Positions 1 to 6,719 of a stretch of 12,334 bases of DNA are shown one piece after another. The stretch comes from Deltaproteobacteria bacterium (GTDB lineage: Bacteria; UBA10199; DSSB01). The DNA is taken from the NCBI GenBank assembly GCA_021772695.1, contig JAJFLL010000147.1, positions 1 through 12,334 on the forward strand, written 5' to 3'. The first letter of the stretch is position 1; the number at the start of each line of letters is the position of its first letter. The position numbers and the translations under genes were made by a program. The notes beneath the pieces are model-generated. The model did not search any database. It saw only the letters and a list, made by a program, of their open reading frames with translations, and was not told the origin of the DNA.

Positions 1-376
<376 letters not shown>

Positions 377-382
<6 letters not shown>

Positions 383-420
383 GCAAAATCCGCTTGGCCT
401 GACCAAGCAACTCGCCTAGG
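377..420 (+). other. Nested inverted repeat over the stop codon; possible 3' hairpin
   Basis: An inner stem GCTTGG (392-397) / CCAAGC (403-408) has a 5-base loop. It is enclosed by an outer stem CCTTAGGC (377-384) / GCCTAGG (414-420) with one bulged T. The structure spans the stop of the surface-protein gene. There is no T-tract after it, so it is not a standard intrinsic terminator; it may instead stabilise the transcript end. Confidence 0.35.
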
Positions 421-456
421 ATTCCTCCTCGAAATCACCTGCTCAGGAGGTATCTC

Positions 457-678
457 TTGCAACGAGTCGCTTACCTTTTTCTCTTTCTTGCCCTGTGCCT
501 CAGCTTCAACAGTTGCGGCAACGGGTTGTTTATCGAATGTTTCAATGACATCGATTGTCCTGCGGGCTCCATTTGTATCGAAGGCTTTTGCCAGGGCGGT
601 GAAGAATGTGCCTTTGACAACGATTGTTTTGATCCCGCCGCGGTCTGTGTGGATGGCATCTGCGTCGACGCCTTCTAA
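457..678 (+). CDS. Small Cys-rich putative lipoprotein with two 4-Cys modules (73 aa)
   Basis: The TTG start at 457 is preceded by a strong Shine-Dalgarno AGGAGG (445-450) with a 6-nt spacer, which fixes the start. Residues 1-19 form a signal peptide with a hydrophobic core (YLFLFLALCLSF), followed by C20. The lipobox FNSC is weak because position -3 is Phe, so lipidation is likely but not certain. The mature part holds two similar modules: C28-x5-C34-x5-C40-x4-C45 and C51-x5-C57-x6-C64-x4-C69. Short modules of the type 'C..D.DCP.G..C..G.C' are frequent in secreted proteins and lipoproteins of myxobacteria and relatives, where they probably form small disulfide knots. No enzymatic role is known. 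The gene lies 54 bp before a disulfide reductase gene on the same strand, so co-transcription is possible. The protein could be a client of that redox system; that link is inference. Confidence 0.75.
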   Translation: MQRVAYLFLFLALCLSFNSCGNGLFIECFNDIDCPAGSICIEGFCQGGEECAFDNDCFDPAAVCVDGICVDAF

Positions 679-732
679 GACCCGCGACCCATAAAATCTT
701 CACGGCCTTGCATCGAACCCCCCATTGGGTTC

Positions 733-2835
733 ATGCTTGGGCCCATGTGCAAATTGCTCCGTTTATGGTTTGGATTGACCCTGCTCTGCATAGGGCTTGG
801 GTCGGGGCCCTCTTGGGCCCAAGAATCCCAATTTCAGAGTCCTCACGTCTTGGTAAAATTGGTCTCGAAGGACCCGGCGTGGCAAGCAGGACAGAGCGTC
901 ACCCTCGGCCTCCATTTTAAATTGATTCCCCATTGGCACACCTATTGGATTAACCCCGGTGATTCCGGGGAACCACCCAAGGTCCAGTGGACGAGTTCCC
1001 TACCCGATCTTCGTTTTTCATCCTTACAATTCCCCACGCCAAGTCCCATTCCCGTGGGCCCGCTGATGAATTTCGGATATTCCAATGAGGTCACCTTACT
1101 CAGCACGGTGGAAGTTCCGGCCACTGCAGATTCTACGAAGCCCCTAGAGATTCAGGCAAAGTTAACCTGGTTGGTCTGTGAGGAAGAATGCATTCCCGAA
1201 AAGGCGGATTTACGACTGACCTTGCCGCCGGCCGGCCATACCCCGCCTAAGGCCTCACCGGCCGCCGACCTCATTGCCCAGGCCCAGAAAAATATGCCGC
1301 AAGCCTGGAACGGGGGTGCCATCCCATTACAAAATGAGAAAGACGCCTGGATTTTGCATGTGCCTTGGCCCTCCACCGCCAGCAACCCGGAAGAAATCCG
1401 ATTTTTCCCCCGACACGGCGGGCAAATCGCCAATAGCGCCCCACAAGAATTTTCCATGGACCAGGGAAAACTAGAACTGCGCCTACCCAAAGATCCCCAG
1501 GCCCCTGCCAGTTTAGAAAGTCTGCAAGGAGTTTTGGTGGCCGATTCCCAGGCCTTCCAGATTTCTGCAATCCCCAGCAGCACCCAAGCTCATTGGGCCT
1601 TATATTTGGGATTGGCCTTTCTCGGCGGCCTGATTCTCAATCTCATGCCCTGCGTGTTCCCGGTCCTTTCCATAAAAATTCTTCATTGGGTCCACCAAGC
1701 TCAGCAAGAACCTCGACAAATTCGACGGCAAGGTTGGGCCTATACCTTTGGGATTCTCGCCACCTTTGGGGTCTTGAGTTTGCTATTGGTCTCGCTACGA
1801 TTGGCGGGTCAAGCGGTGGGCTGGGGTTTTCAATTTCAATCTCCCCATTTCAACATGGCCTTGGGTTTTCTTTTTTTTCTGATGGGTCTGGCTCTCTTGG
1901 GAGTCCTATCGATTAACCTGCCGGGCAGCGCAAATTTTTTCTCTCGTCAGACGACCCACGGATTAAAGGGGGCATTTTTTACCGGAGTGCTCGCCACCAT
2001 TGCCGCCACACCCTGTATGGCGCCCTTGGTGGGCCCTACCTTGGGACTGGCCTTGGCTCAGGCCTCGCTCTTTGGTGTGGCCTTGCTCACGGCTATGGCC
2101 TTAGGCTTGGCTGCTCCCAGTCTATTTCTCAGCTATTTTCCCAAGCTCTTAAAAAAATTACCCCGGCCCGGACCTTGGATGCAAACCTTGGAGCAATTTT
2201 TGGCCTTCCCCCTCTTTGCTACGGTGCTCTGGATCTATTGGGTATTGCAACAACAGGGCGGAACTGAAATGATCCTACCCTTTTGGGGCGGTCTATTAAT
2301 GCTTTCCTTCGGCATTTGGTGGTTGCAACGACTCCGTTCCACCGAAAAGGCTAGGGTAAAAAATTTCGCAAAACGCATTCCCCCTTGGATCGTTATAGTT
2401 GGGACCATGGTTTGGAGTTTCTCACAGGCGGCGTTGCAGCCCAACGCGAACACTTCGACGCAGTCAACCGTCACTACGGGCATCCCCTGGCAGGAATATA
2501 GCAATGAAAACCTACAGCAGTACCGCAATGAGGGGCGCCCGGTTTTTATCAATTTCACTGCCGCTTGGTGCGTCACTTGTCAGGTCAATGACCGCCTGGT
2601 CTTTCGGAATCCCGAAGTGATGGCAAAGTTTTCCCAGCAGGGGATCATTCCCCTGAAGGCCGATTGGACCCATCCCGATGCCACCATCACCGAGGCCTTA
2701 AAAGCCTATGGTCGCCAAGGCGTGCCCCTTTACGTATTTTATGATAGAGCAGGTAACTTCCGTCTGTTGCCAGAAATCTTAACCCCAGGTCTTCTTTTAG
2801 AAGCCATCACAGTGGAGAAAGCCGATGAAAGTTAA
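733..2835 (+). CDS. dsbD: DsbD/ScsB-type transmembrane thiol:disulfide interchange reductase (700 aa)
   Basis: This inner-membrane protein should carry electrons from cytoplasmic thioredoxin across the membrane to oxidised periplasmic thiol proteins. All three modules of the family are visible. A signal peptide (about residues 1-29, ending SWA) leads into a periplasmic N-terminal domain with the motifs HWHTYWINPGDSG (67-79) and WLVCEEEC, whose thiol pair is C149/C153. The membrane domain, about eight helices between 288 and 567, carries the redox cysteines C307 (LMPCVFP) and C428 (ATPCMAP). The C-terminal thioredoxin-fold domain has WCVTC (C613/C616) and a cis-proline region GVP (663-665). 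The N-terminal domain type and overall length fit the ScsB-like branch better than enteric DsbD. ATG 733 has no clear ribosome binding site; ATG 745 (residue 5) is an alternative that leaves a shorter signal peptide. The 3' end overlaps the next gene by 11 bp, implying translational coupling. The family call is secure, but the symbol is used in the broad sense. Confidence 0.93.
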   Translation: MLGPMCKLLRLWFGLTLLCIGLGSGPSWAQESQFQSPHVLVKLVSKDPAWQAGQSVTLGLHFKLIPHWHTYWINPGDSGEPPKVQWTSSLPDLRFSSLQFPTPSPIPVGPLMNFGYSNEVTLLSTVEVPATADSTKPLEIQAKLTWLVCEEECIPEKADLRLTLPPAGHTPPKASPAADLIAQAQKNMPQAWNGGAIPLQNEKDAWILHVPWPSTASNPEEIRFFPRHGGQIANSAPQEFSMDQGKLELRLPKDPQAPASLESLQGVLVADSQAFQISAIPSSTQAHWALYLGLAFLGGLILNLMPCVFPVLSIKILHWVHQAQQEPRQIRRQGWAYTFGILATFGVLSLLLVSLRLAGQAVGWGFQFQSPHFNMALGFLFFLMGLALLGVLSINLPGSANFFSRQTTHGLKGAFFTGVLATIAATPCMAPLVGPTLGLALAQASLFGVALLTAMALGLAAPSLFLSYFPKLLKKLPRPGPWMQTLEQFLAFPLFATVLWIYWVLQQQGGTEMILPFWGGLLMLSFGIWWLQRLRSTEKARVKNFAKRIPPWIVIVGTMVWSFSQAALQPNANTSTQSTVTTGIPWQEYSNENLQQYRNEGRPVFINFTAAWCVTCQVNDRLVFRNPEVMAKFSQQGIIPLKADWTHPDATITEALKAYGRQGVPLYVFYDRAGNFRLLPEILTPGLLLEAITVEKADES

Positions 2836-3436
2836 AAAATGTAAATCCTTATTGGTATTGACCTTGTTTTTGGCGACCTGGGGCTGCAGCCGCTCTCTGC
2901 CCGCAGGACAAGCGGCCCCCGAGTTCACCTTGCCCAATAGCAAGGGAGAACAGGTCAAAATTTCCGATCAAAAGGGAAAATTCGTGGTCTTAGAATGGTT
3001 TAATGATGGCTGCCCCTACGTTAAAAAACATTACGGCAGCGGCAATATGCAGGCCCTACAAAAAAAATATTCCGAGAAGGGTGTTGAGTGGATGACGGTC
3101 CTCTCATCGGCGCCGGGAAAACAGGGGCATCAAAGTGCTCAGGGCATCAACGCCTTGATGGTGGAATGGAAGGGACAACCGAGCCAAGTGCTGTTGGATC
3201 CTATGGGAAAAGTCGGGCGGCTCTACGGCGCCAAAACCACCCCTCACATGTTCGTGATCGATCCCAAGGGAATCATTATCTATCAGGGAGCCATCGATTC
3301 CACGGCCTCTTCCGATCCCGCTGATATTCCCCAATCCGAAAATTACGTGGCGAAGGCTCTAGATGCCTCTATGGCGGGCAAGACCGTAGAGACTTCCAGC
3401 ACCACTCCTTACGGCTGTTCGGTAAAATACCAATAG
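2825..3436 (+). CDS. Peroxiredoxin-like (redoxin) envelope thiol protein (203 aa)
   Basis: The ATG at 2825 lies inside the end of the reductase gene, with GGAG at 2814-2817 as ribosome binding site. The protein has an export signal (hydrophobic 9-18) ending at C21. WGC is a poor lipobox, so it may be a lipoprotein or simply periplasmic. From about residue 28 it has the thioredoxin/AhpC-TSA fold: APEFTLPNSKGEQVKISD, then WFNDGCPYVKKHY with a single reactive C63 in place of a CxxC, the cis-Pro segment KTTPHMFVID (P140), and a conserved C-terminal PYGCSVKY with C198. This matches the PRX-like family, in which the first Cys acts as a peroxidatic or client-reducing thiol. C198 may serve as resolving Cys. 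In Caulobacter, an ScsB reductase is known to power a cell-envelope peroxiredoxin-like protein. The overlap with a DsbD/ScsB gene suggests the same partnership here: peroxide detoxification or thiol repair in the envelope. Confidence 0.85.
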   Translation: MKVKKCKSLLVLTLFLATWGCSRSLPAGQAAPEFTLPNSKGEQVKISDQKGKFVVLEWFNDGCPYVKKHYGSGNMQALQKKYSEKGVEWMTVLSSAPGKQGHQSAQGINALMVEWKGQPSQVLLDPMGKVGRLYGAKTTPHMFVIDPKGIIIYQGAIDSTASSDPADIPQSENYVAKALDASMAGKTVETSSTTPYGCSVKYQ

Positions 3437-3447
3437 GTCTTTTCTCG

Positions 3448-3476
3448 AGCCTAACTTGTCACTCTAAGGCTTTTTT
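3448..3476 (+). terminator. Weak intrinsic terminator after the thiol-redox operon
   Basis: A short stem AGCCT (3448-3452) / AGGCT (3467-3471) runs directly into a T-run (3471-3476). It lies 12 bp after the stop of the peroxiredoxin-like gene. The stem is only 5 bp and the loop is 14 bases, so efficiency may be low. Confidence 0.45.
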
Positions 3477-3533
3477 GTTACCCAGTGGCCACCTGGTGGT
3501 CAAAAGGGCGGCGAGGCAAAAAAAGCAGACCCA

Positions 3534-5363
3534 ATGTGGGAGAAATTTAAAAATTTTAGGATCCTGTTCTTTCGGGTCGACTCTCGCACTATCTATCTCT
3601 ACAGTTTCATCATTGGCTGCATGACCGGCCTGGGTGCCATTCTTTTTTATTATACCATTCACGGACTTTCCCATTGGTTCTTCGATCAAGCCGCTCAATT
3701 TAATCCAACTACTACAAGCAGTCGCTTTGGACCCATGGCATTGGGAGGAATGCAGCCGCGAGATTTATTGGTCCTATTAATTCCCGCCCTCGGTGGGCTC
3801 ATGGTGGGACTGATCACTCGATTTTGGGGACCGGAAGCCAAGGGAACCGGCGTGGACTTTCTCTTAGACAGCTTTCACAACCGCTCTGGTCAAATGCGCA
3901 AGCGTACGCCCTTTGTAAAATTCGCCGCTTCCGCTTGCACATTGTCTACAGGGGGATCCGCCGGGAAGGAAGGTCCCATGGCCTTGATCGGTGCGGGCTT
4001 GGGTAGTCTATTGGGGCGTTGGATCAAGATGGGTGCCAGAGCGAAACGCACCCTGTTATTGGCGGGTTCTGCCGGAGGTTTGGGTGCCATATTTCGTTCC
4101 CCCTTAGGCGGCGCCATTACCGCGGTCGAGGTGCTATACAAAGAAGACTTCGAAGCCGACGCCCTGTTGCCTTGCATCATCGCCTCGGTCACGGCCTACA
4201 CGATCTTTTCGACCGTAGTGGGTTTCGGCCATATTTTAAATTTCGAAGCCAACCTTTTTACTTCACCCATTCAACTGATCTTCTATGTTTTTCTTGGGCT
4301 GTTCTGTTCGGGAGCGAGTTTTCTATTTATTTGGCTGTTTCGAAACGTACGCACCCATCTCTTCAGACGGCTGAAGATCCCTGCCTATTGGAAACCCGCC
4401 CTCGGTGGTTTGATGGTAGGTGTCTTTGCTTTACTAATACCGCAGGCCGTTGGCGAGGGGGTCGGCGTCATTCAAAGCGTCATCTTGGCAGAATATCCCA
4501 GTCATTGGCTCGGGGCCGCCTTATTTCTCTTGGCCTTGGCCGTCATGAAGATGCTCACCACCACCCTCACAGTACAATCTGGCGGGTCGGGCGGTGTTTT
4601 GATACCGTCCTTATTCATCGGTGCCATGTTGGGCGGATTTTTCGGGCTCGTCTGCCATCACTTTTTTCCCACCTACGTGCCTGACGTCACTCCCTTCATC
4701 GTAGTAGGTATGGCGGCCTTTTTTTCCTCGGTCACCAACGCCTCCTTGGGTGCACTCGTCATGGTCACCGAAATGACCGGCGGTTACGAGTTACTGCCGC
4801 CCCTAATGGTAGTGGGTGTGATCTCTCTCATCACCTCACACCGTTGGTCCATTTACCGTAATCAGGTGAACAATAAGTTTTCCTCCCAGGCCCATCTCTG
4901 GGACATGAATCCGATGAATCTAAAACCAGTGACCATCGGCAATGCTTTTCGGGAAAAATACCACCAACGTGCCATCATCTCGAATCACCTCTCTCTTCGA
5001 GCCATCGAAGCGATCACTCAAGAAACCCACGCTACCGATTTTTTGGTCAAAACCGGCGACGACATCCTGGTAGGCCTGCTTTCGCTTCGAGATCTCAGTC
5101 AGGTGGATGACGACTTAAATGCCTCGAAGGAACTCCTCATCGCTGAAGATCTGATCAGTCGTCCCAAATTTTATCTCACCGAGAAAAACACCTTATACGA
5201 GGCTTTAAAATTTTTGATGGATTCTGATTTTGACAAGGTTCCCGTCGTCAATCTGCAGAAGGACGTTCCCCACCTCTTGGGCTACCTCCGTCATCAAGAC
5301 ATTCTCGAATTTTATTTTCGCATGGGGCTGCAACGGACCTCGCCTGCCCCGGTAAAGAGTTGA
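3534..5363 (+). CDS. CLC-family chloride channel/transporter with two C-terminal CBS domains (609 aa)
   Basis: This is an integral membrane protein for Cl- or related anion transport. Residues about 20-440 form the CLC core. The gating-glutamate motif is GSAGKEGP with E146. The first anion-filter motif reads GTGVD (104-108; usual GSGIP), the second reads GGVLIPS (353-359; usual GxFxP), and EMTGGYELLPP is at 413-423. Y441 in SIY is the likely counterpart of the inner-gate tyrosine. At the position of the internal proton glutamate of H+/Cl- antiporters (E203 in E. coli ClcA) the sequence is AVEVL, with V200 instead of Glu, as in animal CLC channels. Two CBS domains (about 465-525 and 539-597) follow and may sense adenine nucleotides. 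There is no strong ribosome binding site before ATG 3534. The gene stands alone on the + strand after a terminator-like hairpin and before a 238-bp intergenic region. Family assignment is firm; channel versus antiporter is inferred from residue identities. Confidence 0.92.
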   Translation: MWEKFKNFRILFFRVDSRTIYLYSFIIGCMTGLGAILFYYTIHGLSHWFFDQAAQFNPTTTSSRFGPMALGGMQPRDLLVLLIPALGGLMVGLITRFWGPEAKGTGVDFLLDSFHNRSGQMRKRTPFVKFAASACTLSTGGSAGKEGPMALIGAGLGSLLGRWIKMGARAKRTLLLAGSAGGLGAIFRSPLGGAITAVEVLYKEDFEADALLPCIIASVTAYTIFSTVVGFGHILNFEANLFTSPIQLIFYVFLGLFCSGASFLFIWLFRNVRTHLFRRLKIPAYWKPALGGLMVGVFALLIPQAVGEGVGVIQSVILAEYPSHWLGAALFLLALAVMKMLTTTLTVQSGGSGGVLIPSLFIGAMLGGFFGLVCHHFFPTYVPDVTPFIVVGMAAFFSSVTNASLGALVMVTEMTGGYELLPPLMVVGVISLITSHRWSIYRNQVNNKFSSQAHLWDMNPMNLKPVTIGNAFREKYHQRAIISNHLSLRAIEAITQETHATDFLVKTGDDILVGLLSLRDLSQVDDDLNASKELLIAEDLISRPKFYLTEKNTLYEALKFLMDSDFDKVPVVNLQKDVPHLLGYLRHQDILEFYFRMGLQRTSPAPVKS

Positions 5364-5401
5364 TTCCCTTAATATTTTCTGTACTTAATTTTTTCAAACT
5401 G

Positions 5402-5423
5402 GGGAGCCTGGTCCCACGGCTCC
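5402..5423. promoter_or_regulatory. Palindrome, candidate upstream activator site for the sigma-54 promoter
   Basis: The arms GGAGCC (5403-5408) and GGCTCC (5418-5423) are perfect inverted repeats around a 9-bp centre containing TGGTCCCAC. The centre lies about 137 bp before the predicted transcription start near 5550, a typical distance for enhancer sites of sigma-54 activators. A similar palindrome is found upstream of the giant activator gene (12257-12279). No T-tract follows on either strand, arguing against a terminator. Confidence 0.45.
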
Positions 5424-5477
5424 TTAGCTCTTGGGGAATTTTGAGGTCTCGACTTCCGTAGGGCCCGCCGGCCTGAG

Positions 5478-5492
5478 TGCGGGAAACCCGCA
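5478..5492. promoter_or_regulatory. Perfect dyad TGCGGG-AAA-CCCGCA in the 5364-5601 intergenic region
   Basis: Six-bp arms flank a 3-bp centre, about 65 bp upstream of the predicted sigma-54 transcript start. It could be a second protein-binding site (activator or bending protein). It is not followed by a T-run. The rest of 5364-5523 shows no gene and no riboswitch that I recognise. Confidence 0.35.
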
Positions 5493-5523
5493 TGAATAAA
5501 GGCTTTGCTCTCTCAAGGAAAAT

Positions 5524-5539
5524 TGGCACGTGCTTTGCT
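5524..5539 (+). promoter_or_regulatory. Sigma-54 (RpoN) -24/-12 promoter
   Basis: The sequence TGGCACG-TGCT-TTGCT matches the consensus TGGCACG-N4-TTGCW at every defined base, with the invariant GG (5525-5526) and GC (5537-5538) separated by exactly 10 bp. The expected start of transcription is about 5550, giving a leader of about 50 nt before the ATG at 5602. Transcription from such promoters requires an ATP-dependent enhancer-binding activator; one is encoded in this window (7180-12186). Confidence 0.88.
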
Positions 5540-5601
5540 TTAACTTATGGCGAGACGCGGTGGTCCTAGGGGTTAAGAGACACCGTTATACGAGGGCTGA
5601 C

Positions 5602-5808
5602 ATGAATAAATTAATCGGATTTTTCTTTTTAAGTTTTCTTTTTTTGGCCACCATCTTCGGACCATCCTGGGTCGAAGCCCGCTTAGAACAACCCACCGAT
5701 TATTCGGCACTGGCCACCGACACCCTCTTGCCTGACGATGGTTATGGGGTTCAACCCATTCATCCTGCATGGCAACGCCTGGGAATCTTTCCCAGCTGCC
5801 TGGACTGA
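5602..5808 (+). CDS. Sigma-54-controlled secreted mini-protein (68 aa precursor)
   Basis: ATG 5602 is preceded by GAGGG (5592-5596) with a 5-nt spacer and follows the sigma-54 promoter by about 50 nt of leader. An in-frame GTG at 5530 would start inside the promoter and is excluded. Residues 1-26 form a clear signal peptide: MNK, a long Phe/Leu-rich core, then a VEA cleavage site. Cleavage leaves about 42 residues starting RLEQPTDYS. This mature part is moderately acidic, contains GYGVQPIHPAWQRLG, and has a single Cys (C66) three residues from the end (PSCLD). I do not recognise a family. The lone Cys could allow dimerisation or attachment. The gene is convergent with the acyltransferase gene, with 7 bp between the two stops. 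A secreted signal, a small envelope factor or a processed peptide are all possible; its regulation is better supported than its function. Confidence 0.72.
   Translation: MNKLIGFFFLSFLFLATIFGPSWVEARLEQPTDYSALATDTLLPDDGYGVQPIHPAWQRLGIFPSCLD
5779..5795. other. Perfect hairpin CTGGGAA-TCT-TTCCCAG between convergent genes
   Basis: Seven-bp arms with a 3-nt loop lie within the last codons of the mini-protein gene, just before the meeting point of two convergent stops (5808 and 5816). It could pause or end transcription from either side, most likely for the acyltransferase mRNA, but no T-tract follows. Confidence 0.35.
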
Positions 5809-5815
5809 GGAACCA

Positions 5816-6535
5816 CTAATGCATGCGCAATACCATGTGCTGCATGGCCGCCATGACTTCCCCATGAATCCTTTGGACCTGCTGATCTAAATTTTCTCCC
5901 CGTATTTTCTTAACCGAAATGGGCTTACCCACCCGATGATGTAAGCGAGCCGGCAAGGGTAGCAAGCCGAGGCCAAAAAATATCGGCAAACTGAAACGTA
6001 CTTTCTCCATTATCTTGATGCGTTGTCTTAAGAATAAATAAGAATTGAAATAGGCGTTATTGATGCCGGGGCAATAGCTGGGCAGGATGGGTGCTCCCGT
6101 TTTGATGGCGGTTTTCACAAAACCTAAGCGCCGCTCCCAGGGAATGCGCTTCAATCCCGGTTTGGCCAATAGGGCCTCGTAGATGCCGCCAGGGGCCAAC
6201 AACACCAAATGACCCTGCTTTAACAATCGTTCGGCATTTTTGGGATTGGCCTTCACCGCACCCCCTTGGAGAAAAAACTCCCTTACTCCGGGGAGGTGGA
6301 AGAGAAAGTCGGCCCCCAAACTGCGGGGATAAAGGCCGATTCGTTCGATGATTTTCTTGGCCAGCAGGAAACCGTGGAAGGGTAGGATGCCATGGTTCAT
6401 CACCAATAGGGCCGGCCCGGTTTTGGGGATATGATTCAGACCGGTCACCGAATAGCGAAAATACTTTTCCACCAAGAAAAAAAAGGGGCTAACCTTATCG
6501 ATAAATTTTTGGTCATGGCTCGGAATGGGCTTCAT
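5816..6535 (-). CDS. Membrane-associated lysophospholipid/diacylglycerol-type acyltransferase (239 aa)
   Basis: The sequence fits the PlsC/DGAT2-like (LPLAT, MGAT-like) fold that transfers acyl chains to glycerolipid or alcohol acceptors at the inner membrane. Visible blocks are GLNHIPKTGPALLVMNHGILPFHG (described by N47-H48), RSLGADFLFHLPG (71-83), GGAVKANPKNAERLLKQG (91-108), the PGG block LLAPGGIYEAL (112-122), and GAPILPSYCPG (147-157). H48 is the expected catalytic His. The Asp normally found a few residues later (HX4D, or the NHSGGLPxD form) is absent; the nearest counterpart is H54. The APGGIYE block is typical of the MGAT/DGAT2-like branch. ATG 6535 has only a distant purine-rich tract upstream (AGGGGG about 16 nt before it). 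The gene is alone on the minus strand, divergent from the acidic lipoprotein gene and convergent with the mini-protein gene. Substrate is unknown. Confidence 0.82.
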   Translation of the reverse strand: MKPIPSHDQKFIDKVSPFFFLVEKYFRYSVTGLNHIPKTGPALLVMNHGILPFHGFLLAKKIIERIGLYPRSLGADFLFHLPGVREFFLQGGAVKANPKNAERLLKQGHLVLLAPGGIYEALLAKPGLKRIPWERRLGFVKTAIKTGAPILPSYCPGINNAYFNSYLFLRQRIKIMEKVRFSLPIFFGLGLLPLPARLHHRVGKPISVKKIRGENLDQQVQRIHGEVMAAMQHMVLRMH

Positions 6536-6552
6536 CTCGCTAAACTTTCTTC

Positions 6553-6574
6553 CCCCTAATCCTTAGGGGTTATA
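6553..6574 (-). promoter_or_regulatory. Putative -10 box and perfect palindrome upstream of the acyltransferase gene
   Basis: On the minus strand TATAAC (6574-6569) resembles a sigma-70 -10 box, though no convincing -35 lies 17 bp upstream. Directly after it comes the perfect palindrome CCCCTAA-(3 bp)-TTAGGGG (6569-6553). It would sit at or near the transcription start and overlap the only Shine-Dalgarno-like tract, so it may be an operator or a translation-blocking hairpin. Confidence 0.35.
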
Positions 6575-6671
6575 ACGCAGGACGTCAGGTCAAATGTACT
6601 GGAATCATGAAAAAATAATGGGATTTTCCTGTTTCCTCTAGCTACTTCTGGTTAAAATCACCCATAATAAA

Positions 6672-6687
6672 TGCAACTTTGCGGCCT
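6672..6687 (-). promoter_or_regulatory. Possible second sigma-54-like promoter facing the acyltransferase gene
   Basis: The minus strand reads AGGCCGC-AAAG-TTGCA, with GG (6686-6685) and GC (6674-6673) exactly 10 bp apart and a full TTGC, but four mismatches in the -24 element. The expected start is near 6661, leaving a 125-nt leader. A chance match is quite possible. Confidence 0.25.
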
Positions 6688-6719
6688 TTGGGACCGATAT
6701 TTCTCTTTGGAGGGCAACA

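Noticed and set aside
394..409. TTGG...AAGC pattern resembling a sigma-54 promoter before the Cys-rich lipoprotein gene.
   Set aside because: GG and GC are separated by 9 bp rather than the required 10, and the bases are better explained as arms of a hairpin.
4019..4684. Long alternative reading frames inside the CLC gene, and similar ones inside the reductase, the lipoprotein (6638-7048, minus) and the regulator.
   Set aside because: They overlap well-supported genes in other frames, have no ribosome binding sites or recognisable domains, and show the odd residue composition of shadow frames.
5364..5523. Riboswitch or small RNA in the intergenic region after the CLC gene.
   Set aside because: Dyads are present, but I recognise no conserved riboswitch core and no T-tract terminator. 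DNA-level regulatory sites fit better with the adjacent sigma-54 promoter.
5530..5601. In-frame N-terminal extension of the mini-protein starting at GTG 5530.
   Set aside because: It would begin inside the sigma-54 promoter, upstream of the expected transcript start, and would place the signal peptide internally. ATG 5602 has a good ribosome binding site.
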